64,000 bases of DNA from Cephalotrichum gorgonifer (taxonomy: Eukaryota > Ascomycota > Sordariomycetes > Microascales > Microascaceae). The translations under genes were made by a program, and so were the position numbers. Location: assembly GCA_900312665.1 (NCBI GenBank), contig ONZQ02000001.1, forward strand, positions 230,600 through 294,599, in the 5' to 3' direction. Position 1 is the stretch's first letter. Every line of letters begins with the position of its first letter. The notes beneath the pieces were generated by a model, which had not been told where the DNA came from, made no database searches, and saw only the letters and a program-made list of their open reading frames with translations. This document shows, piece by piece, positions 10,986-21,720 of this stretch.

Positions 10986-12134
10986 ATGAGCATGCATATC
11001 GTGGATACCCTGCATCGGAATTTCGTGTTCGGTGTGCTAGACTGCTGGGACACGGAGTCCGGGACGGATCGAGGAAGGAGAGTCATCTCGCGCATGTGGA
11101 CTCCGTTATGGCGAGATGATCCGTATGAGACAACGTACTATACCCGCCTCACATGGCCTTCCGTGTTCATCCCCGTGCGCCTCCTTCAGAAGGAGAGCCT
11201 TGCTGAATCGACGGAGAGCAGTGACCAAGACACGGACTTTCCACTCGCCGTAGGCGCGGAAGAAGCGATCTCAGACACAGATAGGGCTAAATCGGTTCGA
11301 GGCAGCGTGGGGGAGGGAGTGGTGGATTTCTTCACTCCGCGTTTCCGCCGCCGCGACGTCCTAATCAAGAGACCATTCGCGAGGTCGATTGCGCCCCCAA
11401 AGTGGGTTCCCGGAGAGGGAGGCAGTCCCTTCCTGATCTGCTTCCCGCGCGGGGACGGGGCGAGTAACGGACGCAAGCACAGGTATAGGCTATACAGGAT
11501 ATTCCCGTCCTCGCTCGGGACCACCGGGGTGATAGAGAGCGAGGAGGAGGCCCTGCCGGTAGTATTTCCGGCGCGGGGCTTAGATGGGCTGGATTCTGCG
11601 GTACGCTCGTCCGACTGCGTTAGTGATGAGGAGGACAAGGATCAAAATGGGAAGAATAAACGTGGGAATGGTGGGGCTGACGAGGATACCGCTAAGCCCA
11701 TATTCTGCTCGCTCATAGTCTTCGTGCGGGAGAAGTACTCCACCAGAAAGAGGAGTCCACGCCAATATCTCGCCATCTGCCTCGCAAACGTCCCCGTTCA
11801 CCAAGCCGGGCAGCCCGCGCAGTACGAGCCCCGGTGCAAGGTCTTGACACACTGGACGCGCGCGAACCAGATCGACCTACGCACACTCGATGTCCGCACG
11901 TTCTCGACGGTAGATCAAACAACCGGAGCACTGGTCACAGTACAAAAGGTCGCTTGTCTCGGAGAGAGTAGGGTTTCGGATCGTGGGAAGCGGCTACGAT
12001 CCGTCGAGCTTACACAGGTGGTGTTTGACAAGATAACGTTGCAGGAGGACATGGCGATGCAGGAGGAATCGCGGGGAAATAATGAAAGGGAGTGGGTCTG
12101 GGATGTGGGTGCGTCTGTGAGGGCGAGATCGTGA
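10986..12134 (+). CDS. Hypothetical protein, unrecognised family
   Basis: An uninterrupted frame of 382 codons from the ATG at 10986 (a GTG at 10899 would extend it but is not credible in fungi). It encodes WDTESGTDRGRRVISRMWTP, then TYYTRLTWPSVFIPVRLL, a long acidic and charged middle, and a C-terminal part with IFCSLIVFVREKYSTRKRS and YLAICLANVPVHQAG. The last part could be one weak hydrophobic segment followed by beta-rich sequence. No signal peptide and no catalytic motif are seen. It is divergent from the Stb3-like pseudogene with only about 75 bp between starts. Length and codon use suggest a real gene, but I cannot assign a role. Confidence 0.55.
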   Translation: MSMHIVDTLHRNFVFGVLDCWDTESGTDRGRRVISRMWTPLWRDDPYETTYYTRLTWPSVFIPVRLLQKESLAESTESSDQDTDFPLAVGAEEAISDTDRAKSVRGSVGEGVVDFFTPRFRRRDVLIKRPFARSIAPPKWVPGEGGSPFLICFPRGDGASNGRKHRYRLYRIFPSSLGTTGVIESEEEALPVVFPARGLDGLDSAVRSSDCVSDEEDKDQNGKNKRGNGGADEDTAKPIFCSLIVFVREKYSTRKRSPRQYLAICLANVPVHQAGQPAQYEPRCKVLTHWTRANQIDLRTLDVRTFSTVDQTTGALVTVQKVACLGESRVSDRGKRLRSVELTQVVFDKITLQEDMAMQEESRGNNEREWVWDVGASVRARS

Positions 12135-13075
12135 GAATATAACACGATATTCCCAGGAGCGCCATCAGATTGCGCTCGCTTGCCCTTTCAGTAGAGCGGT
12201 CCGCGACTGATTTAGGGCTAAGTGTGGGGTTAAGTTATACGTACATAATTTTTCCTATCCCCGACTCCTTGCTACCGGGGCTGGTGTCGTCATCGCCGCG
12301 TGTACAAGCATTTGACGCCATGCTTGTCATCGAATACGCGTATTCACAACCCTCGTTCCCACAAGGCGTCGCCCGGGATGTCGCCCCAACGAAATCCTGC
12401 AAGGATCCTTGGTTCACAAAGGGCCCCTTCTTCCCGAATCCGGCACTCGAAAAACTGCACTCCTGATAGCTACTATCTTTAGAAATACATTTATCGTACT
12501 ACACGAGATGGCAGGAGACGAATTAGTGACGCAAGACACACGTGACACGAGGCAGGCCGCGTATACAATATACCCCCTACTCGTATCTGGCCCCAGTGCC
12601 GCTGGATCTGAACATTACATAAGTTAGCCGGCCCCTTCCGTAGCCCGGGCGTCGTATCCCGTATCCAGTGAGAAGAAGGGAAAAAAGATCGAGGGGTGAA
12701 ACTGGTTGGGCGACGTGACTCCATTTTGTGCTAGTTCATGGAGCACTCAAAGTACACCATGAGAAATCAGAACTCGCCCGCACGGACCAGCCCCACATCA
12801 CCCCACCCTAATCCACTACGAGTAATACTCGTACATCCATGTCCTTCACCTCATGCTTCCACAGATGCGCCAAGCTTGAATCATCCACCAAATCCATCCA
12901 TCTATATCCATCCCCTCTTGCTAATAGAGTACATCCCACCTGATCCGGCCTCATACCGAGACCACCCTCCCGCCCCTCGACCCCTGGTACGCGTATTCAG
13001 CCATTACCATCCTTTCGAGAACCCCCCTTCCCGCCCTTCTTCTTCTACCCGCGCGGCTGGGAAGCCTATCAAGTT
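12135..13075. promoter_or_regulatory. Upstream region of the Upc2-like regulator with ACGCGTAT palindrome sites
   Basis: No gene is seen. The stretch holds a perfect palindrome AATACGCGTATT at 12333-12344, a half-site GCGTATA near 12559, and TACGCGTATT at about 12989. The same 10-12 bp motif occurs four times in the divergent promoter at 16258-17455. Pyrimidine-rich sequence precedes the start codon at 13076. The ACGCGT core equals the MluI cell-cycle box bound by APSES/MBF-type factors. GCGTATA also resembles the TCGTATA sterol element of Upc2-type regulators with one mismatch. Confidence 0.45.
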
Positions 13076-14494
13076 ATGGCGCCTCCCCGGACCAAGAAGC
13101 CGGCGGAGAACTCCCGCGCCAACGGCATGCTCCGTCGGAGCCATAAGAAGTCGAGGAATGGCTGCAGCGAATGCAAGCAGCGGCATATCAAGGTTGGTTG
13201 GAGCCACCCATATCTTTATCTCTATCACCTGCACTTCTATCCTACCCTGCCTACCCTACCCAACCTACTCTACCCTTCTTCCCCTACCCTATACCTCCCC
13301 TACCCGCCCTCCGACGCGACCCCCTTCGTTCCACTTACCCGACAAGTCTACCTCTAACCCCCCCCCCAAAAAAAAAACCCCGACGCTAACCATCCCAAGT
13401 GTGACGAGAAGCGCCCAGCCTGCGCCAACTGCACCATAACAGATCGCACCTGCACATACCCCGACACAGCCAACTCCTCCCCCGCCGGCTCTAGGACATC
13501 CAGCACCCCGCCCCCCTCCCAGCTCACGATCCCCAACCTCGTCCCCTCCTTTGCCGCCACCGTCTCGGACGCCTCGGCAGACCACGAGCCCCCCGTCAAC
13601 GCCGCGCACATCGAGCTCGCCCTAAACTTCTCCCTCGCCATCGCCGTGCCCGACATCGAGCCAGAAATGTGCTCCAAGGCCACCAAGATTGCCCTGGACG
13701 CCGCCCTGGACGCCCCCTACCTCCTCCACGAGATCCTCTCCATCTCGGCCCGCCACCTCGCCGTCACCCAGCTCCCCTCGTCCTCCGCGTCCCACCTCGC
13801 GCGCGCCGTCCGCCTGCAGAACATGGCCATATCGCAGTTCAACGCCGCGCCCCCCGCCGTCGACTCCACAACCTGCGTCCCGAAGCTGCTCTTCTCCTCC
13901 CTGCTGGGCCGCCACCTCCTCATCGACACCCTCGCCGCCCGCACCGACCTCACTGCCTTCATGGACCGCTATGCTCAGTACGTCGGCATCCACAGGGGCC
14001 TCCGCGCCGTGGCCTCGGCCTCCTGGCCGCTGCTCATGCGCTCCGAGCTAGCGCCGTTCCTGTCCTGGGGCTCCTCTGCGTCGTCGTCGTCCGCGGCGCC
14101 GGGGAGGGGCACGCAATGCTCGCAGCTAAGGCAGCTCATCGCCTCCTCGGCCCTCCCGCCCGTCGCGGCGGACGTGTGCCACAGGGCCGTGGACCAGCTC
14201 CAGTTCGGCTTCGACGAGCTAACACCCCCACCGGAGCCGACTCCGGCGGGACCGCGGTGTCAGATCCCGTTCATGTGGAGTATTGTCGTGCCGAGGGAGT
14301 TTACGGACCTGCTCGTGCAGATGAGAGCAGAGGCGCTAGTCATATTCGCGTATTATGCCGTGCTACTGCACCACCGGCGAGAGCTGTGGCAGGTCGGAGA
14401 TGCGGGCATGTACCTGTTTAATCTAATCTCGGGGTTCCTGGGGGCGGACTGGGCGCCGTGGATGGCGTGGCCGAGGACGCTGCTGGATGCGTGA
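13076..14494 (+). CDS. Zn2Cys6 transcription factor, Upc2-like (sterol uptake control type)
   Basis: A zinc cluster regulator of 403 residues in two exons. Exon 1 (13076-13192) gives RRSHKKSRNGCSECKQRHIK. A 207-nt intron with branch point CTAAC at 13386 and a C9/A9-type run follows. Exon 2 (13400-14494) resumes with CDEKRPACANCTITDRTC, completing the C-x2-C-x6-C-x6-C-x2-C-x6-C cluster. The RRSHKKSRNGC lead and the helical C-terminal domain (LLHEILSISARHLAV; LFSSLLGRHLLID; FMDRYAQYVGIHRG; LVIFAYYAVLLHHRREL) match the family annotated as sterol uptake control protein 2, in which this domain senses sterol. Sterol sensing is inferred, not shown. The RTA1 and glucosyltransferase genes next to it fit a lipid role. 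Confidence 0.85.
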
Positions 14495-15004
14495 GGATGA
14501 CGGTCATGATGTCAAGCTGGAGGGAGTGACAAGTGGACGTGGGGAGCTAGCATCCAAAAAAAATGGTGATGGGCGGGAGATACCCAGTATTGGAGCAATA
14601 CTAGAGACAGCATGGGTGACTAGGATATAGTAGTGCGTGAGCGTTCGAGGAGACTAAGGACTTAGATACCCAGAATTGAAGGAAAGCAATAACATACCCG
14701 GTGCAAGTGAATGGCACTGACAGTACGCAAGCACCTGAGAATAAACGCCCGCAGGGGAGGCAATCTGCTATTTCATATTCGGTATAATTATTCCCCTTTA
14801 TTTCTAACTATCTATGCCTTTTATCAATCACCAGACGATTCTATTCGTCCACAATAACCAGAAGGGCAGAATCTATCAACAACGCCTGCGTCCTAGCACA
14901 AATCGCACGTATAACAAAAGAAACCCGACACCACAGTCGAAATGCAGATGGAACGGTCTGTTCTCACCCCTCACTCAAACTCCCGTAGCTTTCCCCGTCC
15001 CGCG
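14495..15004. other. Intergenic between convergent genes
   Basis: The stretch lies between the 3' ends of the Upc2-like gene and the RTA1 gene. It shows AT-rich sequence compatible with two 3' untranslated regions and no gene. Confidence 0.5.
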
Positions 15005-16257
15005 TCACACTCCCATCCTCCCAGGGCTTGTCGGCTTTACGGAGCTGTATTCCTGATCGTAGCCCTGCGAGGACCCATTCTGGTACCCGTAACTTCCCCT
15101 GTTACCCTCCACGACCTCGCGGCTCGTGACCGAGGTCAGCGGAATCTTATCTCCGTCGCTCGAAAGCACCCTGCTCGGGTGGAACCAGTTGAGCGCGACG
15201 ACGATCACAAACATAGGCACAGCATCGAAGACGTATAGGTACGCCTCCTTTTGCAGAAGCTCCCCCTCGGACCCCATCCCGTACTCGATGATCCTGAAGA
15301 CGGAACGAATCATGATGAGCACCGACGACCCGTACAGGACCCACAGGAGCCCCTTCCACGGCGTCCTCAGCGAGAGCGAGGTCTCGGTGGGCCGAGCAAT
15401 GAGGCGCCGGTGGAAGACGCACGTCACGACGATGAAGACGCCGAAGAAGAGGATCTGCACGCCCAGGCCCGCCAGGATGATGTTCTCGCCCATGCGCGTG
15501 TCGTCCCGCGACTTGGCCGTCGCCATCATGGCGCCCCCGCCGCCCTGGACGAAGAAGGACAGCACATCGCCCGTCACGAAGATCTTGGTGAGCCACTTGA
15601 CGCGGACGGGGGAGAGAGCCTGGGCGTCGAGGCGGACGATGAGGCGGCCCAGGACCATGTAGATCGAGGCGGCGAAGAGAGCGGGCCCGAGGAGGAGGAG
15701 GAGTGACTGGATGATGTAGGGGTTCTTGGTGAAGTCGGGGCTCTCCTTCCAGGAGAGTACGCGCCCGACATATCCGATCGCCTCGACTAGATAGGGGCAA
15801 AGTGTTAGCTATGGGTGATCTTCTCTGTTTTGGTATCTTTTTCTCTTCGATCCCATGCTCGGGTTCGTGATGCTCATGATCTTTCTGGCTTTCGCCCTGT
15901 CGTCCATAACCCTTCGTTCTCATGCCTATCCCGTTTTCGTTTTCGTTTTCGTGATCGTACTAGTATTCGTTCTCCCACTCGTATCCCTCCGTTTTTTTTT
16001 AAAAAAAAAATTGGGGGAATTGGAGGGGTTCCCACGAAGGGCGCAAATAGAGAAAGAAAAGGAGTGAGATAAAACCTACACAAACAACCGACCACAAACG
16101 GTATGAAATACCACGTCCTGTGCTTCAAGAGCTGCTTGACATGCCAGCCCGCCGACAGCGCAAACAGCACGATGAAGATGACCGCTGCGGGCAGCGACGG
16201 CGTGTATGCGTAGAAGACGAACTTTTCTGGCGCCTCTACATGCTCGGTCGACGACAT
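15005..16257 (-). CDS. RTA1-like seven-transmembrane protein (lipid-translocating exporter family)
   Basis: RTA1-family membrane proteins (319 residues here) are linked to resistance to sterol-directed or lipid-like toxicants and to lipid asymmetry. Exon 1 (16257-16080) encodes YAYTPSLPAAVIFIVLFALS and WYFIPFVVGC. A 293-nt intron (16079-15787) contains a TTTTCG hexamer run and a T9/A10 palindrome near 16000. Exon 2 (15786-15005) begins FEAIGYVGRVLSWKE, the family signature, then PYIIQSLLLLLGPALFAASI, VLSFFVQGGGGAMM, VQILFFGVFIVVTCVFHRRL, RSVFRIIEYGMG and VPMFVIVVALNWFHPSRVL. Seven hydrophobic segments are visible, and the soluble tail ends at the stop at 15005. The phases add up exactly (960 nt). 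It is divergent from the glucosyltransferase across a 1.2-kb promoter rich in palindromes. Confidence 0.92.
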
Positions 16258-17455
16258 GATTTCGTCCGTCTTCGTCTTCTCGTAGTGGTCGGTGCTTGTA
16301 GTTGCCTTTGCGCTATACTCGTCTTTTTTCGGTCGTGGGGTGTGTGAGAGAGGAGCAGGGGACAAGGGAAGATGTAAACGAGAGTAAGGAGCTTGTCTGG
16401 CGGGCGAGAAGTGGTGTCGAGAATGCCGCCTTATTCTTACCTGGGAAAAAGGGGTGGTCGTGAGGAAGGCATTAAATATATGCATCTCGGCACTGCTTCC
16501 CACTATCGGCTTGGCGTGGTCAAAGGGTTCTAACTCCCCGCCCTGCTATGGCTCCCCCAGTTTACGAGTATTACGAGTGTAGGCGCTTTACGAGTACTTC
16601 TCTTTCTTGTTAGTGCATTAGCAAAACCTTGTAACTGGCCTTGCTCCGCCTCCCAAGAAAGCCTCCACTATTGTACATATCCATCGTATCCAGGACACGA
16701 GCCTATCAGAACGCCCCAAATACGCGTATTTCCCACCCGTATCTCCTCCTGGTCCCTGAGATCCACTCCTCTTTCGAACTAGCTCCCCAATAGGCTAAGG
16801 CTAAGCTTTTATTCCGACGTCCGGCCACCGCCACCGCCGACACGGCTCGTTCCAGAACAAATACGCGTATTCCGCTCCTGGTCGCCTTAGGTACGTACCG
16901 AACCCGGTTTTCGGAATGAACCCGATAATACGCGTATATTTAGCCCGCCCCTCCCCCTTTCGCTAGCTGTCGGAGACTACGAAGAGGTGATAGGTAATTC
17001 TTGTACTCGTATGCGCATGAATGCCAAAAATACGCGTATAGATATAACTACCGGAGTACGCGCCTGTAACGGGACTCGTCACCTCGCTCGCTTTCGATAC
17101 GAGAGGCGCAATGGTTCCGAGATGCAATGGACAATATGCCCTCCGAGACCACCTGTGGCGTAGCTCTCTCCTTTGAATTTTCTTCTTCTTTATTTTGTTC
17201 GTCTTAGTACTTTGATCGATCGGAACTTTGATTAGACCTCTCTTTCAGCTTTCCAAGTTCTCTCACTCCAATCTTTTTATAAGTCAAGTTGTGATATAAT
17301 ACCCCAAGTCTAATGTTCTATCCTTAGTGACCTTGACCGAAACCCTTTGGAAGCACTTGACATCTCGGTCTACCCTCTGTATTTGACTTTGAACTTGCAT
17401 TTGGTATCCTTCTCTATCGCGCTCGCTTCTCGGGCTCCTCCCCGGCTCATACACC
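16258..17455. promoter_or_regulatory. Divergent promoter with four AATACGCGTAT palindromes
   Basis: This region separates the RTA1 gene from the glucosyltransferase. It carries AATACGCGTATT at 16719-16730 and 16860-16871, and AATACGCGTATA at 16927-16938 and 17029-17040. All are palindromic in their central ten bases. Between them are TACGAG/CTCGTA elements (about 16563-16600, 17003-17010). Four copies of a 12-mer in 320 bp is far above chance. The core ACGCGT is the MBF/APSES box. Co-regulation of both genes is inferred. Confidence 0.6.
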
Positions 17456-20400
17456 ATGAGCATCGTGGACGAGAAGCAAACGGAGGCCTCGAGGACCCGG
17501 AACTTCTTCTCACGATCTATCATCGCAGACAGGACAACCGTAAGAGGTCAGCTCTACACCTTCTACTTCCAATCTTCTTCCTCTCCTCAATCTCCAAGCT
17601 AACGTGCCCAGACGATGGCCGTGTTGACTTCGTCGTCGATTCAACGATCGGCCGCCTCGCAAGTCGCCTAATCCAACAAGATACCGCCATCTACGAGCTC
17701 CACGGTGACACGCCGCGCCCGGCCACACCACCCCCACAGTATTCCCCCGTCGAGTCCTCCTCCCACCTTCCCACCGTCTCGTCTAAACCCTACAGCGATG
17801 CCACCCCTCTGGGAATAGACCCTCTCAATCCGGACTCTTCCAAGATAGATCCTCCCAAAATAGCTCGTCCCAAGAAGCCACAAACTTCCCTCCGCCTAAA
17901 CATAGTCATCCAAGTCGTCGGCAGCAGAGGCGACGTCCAGCCCTTCCTCGCCCTCGGCACAGCCCTCCAGACTGCCGGCCACCGCGTCCGTATCGCAACC
18001 CACCCGACCTTCATGTCCTTCGTCCTCTCCTCAGGCCTAGAATTCTTCTCCGTCGGCGGCGACCCCGCGGAGCTGATGGCCTTCATGGTCAAGAACCCGG
18101 GCCTCGTCCCCAGCCTCCCCAGCATTCTCGCCGGCGACGTGCAGCAGAAGCGCGCCATGGTGCGCACGATCCTCGAGGGCTGCTGGCGCTCTTGCGTCGA
18201 GCCGGATGAGACGACGGGAGCGCCGTTCGTGGCGGACGCCATAATTGCGAACCCGCCTAGTTTTGCGCATGTGCACTGCGCGCAGGCACTGTCGATTCCG
18301 TTGCATATCATGTTTACGATGCCCTGGACGAGTACGAGGGCGTTCTCACATCCGTTGGCGAATGTGGCGGTGAGTGGGACGGGAATCGACCAGGGGGTTG
18401 CGAACTATGCGTCGTTTTGGCTGGTGGAGTGGATGACTTGGCAGGGGTAAGTTCGCTATATGCATAGACAAGCGAAGATAGAAAGTAAGAAGTGGATGAA
18501 GGTTAACGGTTAGATGGTGGCAGGCTTGGCGATGTCATCAACGAGTGGAGGGTTTCGATTGACCTAGAGCCGGTACCAACCACCGAAGGGCCGAAACTTC
18601 TCGAGACACTACGGGTCCCCGTCACATACTGCTGGTCTCCAGCGCTGGTACCAAAACCTACAGACTGGCCGTCTAACATAGGTGAGTCCCACTCCCGCAC
18701 CACCCTCCACGTCTTCATCCCAGGTGCGTACATTGACTAACACAGGTCAACAGACATCTGCGGCTTCTTCTTCCGAGACCCCCCGGACTATACTCCTCCG
18801 CCAGCGCTTGCCTCCTGGCTCCAAAATGGCCCCACCCCAATTTACGTCGGCTTCGGCAGCATCGTCATCGATGACCCACAACGATTGGACACGACCATAG
18901 TCCGCGCCGCCCGCCAGACCGGCGTAAGGGCCATAATTTCCAAAGGCTGGAGTAATCTCGGCGGGGAGACCGTCGGCCAGAATGCCGAAGGCGACATCTT
19001 CTACCTAGGAGACTGTCCCCACGAGTGGCTGTTCCAGAACGTCTCTGCCGTGATCCACCACGGCGGGGCGGGTACGACGGCGTGCGGACTCCTGAATGGG
19101 CGGCCTACTACCATCGTCCCCTTCTTTGGAGAGTGAGTCCGCCTTCTCCACCAGAAATAAAGTATATACCTTGGCTGACAATAGTAGCCAACCGTTCTGG
19201 GGAGAGATGGTAGCGACAGCCGGCGCAGGACCCAAGCCAATCCCTCAGAAAGACATTAGTCTCGAGAACCTGACCGCCGCTATCCGGTACTGCCTGACGC
19301 CGGAAGCCCTTGCTGCCGCGGGGCGTATATCTGCGAGCATCCAGGCTGAAAATGGTGTCCAACAGGCCGTCCGGTCCTTCCATGAGCACATACTGGCGTA
19401 TAACATCCGCTGCGACATATTCCCCGAGCGGCCAGCGTCGTGGGCCTACAAATCCGGAGGGAAGCTCTTCAAGATGTCGACACTAGCGGGATCGGCGCTC
19501 ACAGACGCCTCTCTGGTGACCAAGAAGCAATTAAAGCCGTATGCAACCCGCCATCCACCCTGCTCTCTACCACAAGGAGAGAAAAGAGTCCTGGGGATGT
19601 ATGTTGCTGACAATATGAATAAGATTCGCGGTGCACCCCTTCGAGATCAGGAACCAACGCTGGGACCCCTTCACGGGAGTGGCCTCCGCCGCGCTGAGCA
19701 CCGGAAAGGGCATGCTCGTCTCCTCGGCTGACATCATCGTCAAGCCCATACAGACCTACCGCTCCATGCACCCCTCCAACCCCGCGCACCCCTCCGACCC
19801 GCAGGAATCCCTCGATCCGGATCCCCTCCAGCCCGGTGCTAAGCTCCCGACACACGTCCTCCTCAGCAGAGATCTCGAGTCCGGGCTAACGACGTCAAGG
19901 GCCGGTAGGAGAGGGTGCATCGCGACGGCGGCCGCGCTTACCTCCTCTTCGGCCCAGGGCGTGGGCGGCTTCTTCAAGGCATACGGCAAGGGATTCTTCC
20001 TAGACATACCGCTCTCGGCCGCCGAGGGCCTCCGTGCCGTGCCGAAGATGTACGGCGAGGAGGTGGAGGACCGCAGGGCCATAACGGGGTGGAAGTCGGG
20101 CGCCATGGCGGGCGGGAAGCAGTTTGTGGCCGGATTCGCGGGTGTCTCGGACCTGGTCACACAGCCGGTCAAGGGCGCGGTGGAGGATGGGGCCGTGGGG
20201 GCTGCTAAGGGGCTTGGGAAGGGGTTCGTTGGGTTTGCCACCAAATTGCTGTCAGGTGAGTTTCTAGGTTTCCACGTCCAAGGGTACGTGGAGGGAGGGA
20301 ATGGGTTGGTGCTGATGCTGACTCTGTTTCTACTAGCACCTCTAGGGCTTGTCGCGTATTCCTTCCAGGGAATCTACCAGGAGATCCGGGCCATAACTTC

Positions 20401-20548
20401 TAAGACGGCGGTGGTCATATTGGATAGGCGGCATGAGGAGGGGGCATACCTGGTGCGAGTCGAGGAAGGAAAGGGGAACCGTCCAATATCCAGGGCGATT
20501 CAAACGTTTTATAGACTTCAGGCGGATAACAGGCGTGATAATGAATAA
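17456..20548 (+). CDS. UDP-glucosyltransferase of the sterol 3-beta-glucosyltransferase type (GT1/GT28 fold)
   Basis: The enzyme would transfer glucose from UDP-glucose to a membrane sterol or similar lipid. ATG at 17456 starts MSIVDEKQTEASRTR. The N-terminal GT28 domain begins at LNIVIQVVGSRGDVQPFLAL and HRVRIATHPTF. The C-terminal donor site reads IYVGFGSIVIDDP, then AVIHHGGAGTTACGLLNG, then PTTIVPFFGEQPFWGEM. After the transferase there is a long tail with FFKAYGKGFFLDIPLSAAEG and GLVAYSFQGIYQEIRAIT. Introns follow WQG (GTAAGT), the PSNI block, FFGE (GTGAGT), KKQLKPY, and LLS. The first intron is ambiguous: donor GTAAGA at 17540 with an early acceptor, or GTCAGC at 17547 with the CCCAG acceptor; both keep frame. 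No PH/GRAM domain as in Atg26 is seen. Confidence 0.88.
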
Positions 20549-21129
20549 CGGTGATGATTGATATCCCATTTTATAGACTTATTACGTTCAATTGATGTGT
20601 CTGATAGACTATACACTCCACGCGTAGCGAATCTTCCCATCAGGCGTACCAATTGCCTCCGTGCTCAATATTAAGAAGGACAGGAATTTTAGGCTACACC
20701 TACATGCTCGGAAACGCGGCAAACTCGCGCCGCTAGTCGAAATCACGTTACACACGAGGACCTCACTTGCGCTTTACGAGCTTCAAAAGTACGGAACGAG
20801 TCCACTTACAGTCTAGTGTGCTACGACTAACCGAGCTTGGCAATCTTCGGCCGTTTTTTCTCCTGCAAAAATGGTTTAACCGAGCTAATTGTCCAGTAAT
20901 CTTAAATTGTTGTAGTCTTAATCCGGCAGAAGGATTCAAAAATACTACATACCCCTGGATAATTAATCTCTTCCTACAGGCTAGTGACGAAATTCAGCCT
21001 TCTTTATTGACTCACGCACGTAAGAGTCCCAAGAATACTCTATATTACAAACGACATCCCACTCTCTTGGTCCCACCTCCCTCGACCATCTCCCTCGACC
21101 ACCCGCACACAAAGCCCAACACACCCACC
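20549..21129. other. Intergenic, no gene seen
   Basis: The frame of the following gene stays open upstream to 20767, but composition and the secretion signal place the start at 21130. TATA-like sequence (CTATATTA) occurs near 21039. Confidence 0.4.
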
Positions 21130-21720
21130 ATGCGTCTCATCACCGCCCTTCAGCTGCTCTGCGCGGCCAAGCTCGCCTCGGCCGTCGGCTGCGCGATACA
21201 CAGCTTCACGGCCTGCGAGGACAACATCGTCCACTGGTACGACCCGGACACGGGCGAGGTGTGCGACCCTCTGGACTGCGGCGGCGGACGCGCGCCCCCC
21301 AAGACCGACCGCCCGGGCTGCCCGTTGTACAAGGGCACGGAAATCTACGACCCGAACTCGACCTCTATCCTGTCGTGCTGGAAGCCCTCGAAGACGGTGC
21401 ACAGCGAGCCAGCTGCGTCGACCACGAATGCGGACGCCCCCGAGACCACTGAGGACGCAGAAGAGACGTCTGCTGGTGCGGAGGCTCCCGACGCGACGCC
21501 CGCTGCCACGCTGTCGACAGCAACGAGGGCGGGGGCGGAAACAGGAACTGAGGCGGGGACGGGGACGGAAACGGGGTCTGGCGGGGATGAGGATGCCACC
21601 GAGACCAGCTCTGGCGCGGGGGGCGCCGCCTCCACAGACGAGCCCAATGCCGGGTTCCGCGCGGGTGGATCACTGGTGGCCGTTGTCGGTGCAGCTATTG
21701 GTGCGATGGTCGTGGTGTAA
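21130..21720 (+). CDS. Secreted cysteine-rich, GPI-anchor-type surface protein
   Basis: A protein of 196 residues. ATG at 21130 starts a signal peptide (RLITALQLLCAAKLASA). A compact domain follows with six cysteines (GCAIHSFTACEDNIVHWYD; VCDPLDCGGGRAPP; GCPLYKGTEIYDP; SCWKPSK). A long low-complexity Thr/Ala/Glu/Gly stalk comes next, and the C-terminus is hydrophobic (LVAVVGAAIGAMVVV) after small residues, as for GPI attachment. Related fungal proteins are often labelled 'siderophore biosynthesis' without real support; I do not endorse that. The architecture suggests a cell-wall or plasma-membrane surface protein. The CACCATG start context is strong. Confidence 0.75.
   Translation: MRLITALQLLCAAKLASAVGCAIHSFTACEDNIVHWYDPDTGEVCDPLDCGGGRAPPKTDRPGCPLYKGTEIYDPNSTSILSCWKPSKTVHSEPAASTTNADAPETTEDAEETSAGAEAPDATPAATLSTATRAGAETGTEAGTGTETGSGGDEDATETSSGAGGAASTDEPNAGFRAGGSLVAVVGAAIGAMVVV

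Noticed and set aside
13669..14421. 250-codon plus frame, Pro/Arg-rich
   Set aside because: Shadow of the Upc2-like gene, which has the Zn2Cys6 cluster and correct splicing.
15147..15923. 258-codon minus frame
   Set aside because: Shadow frame of the RTA1 gene; Arg/His-rich without membrane segments.
1..20548. Secondary-metabolite gene cluster around the LaeA-like gene and Zn2Cys6 regulators
   Set aside because: No polyketide synthase, NRPS, terpene cyclase or other core enzyme is present in the window, so a cluster is not supported.
20767..21129. N-terminal extension of the GPI-type protein by 121 codons
   Set aside because: The ATG at 21130 begins a good signal peptide in a CACCATG context; the extension would bury it.
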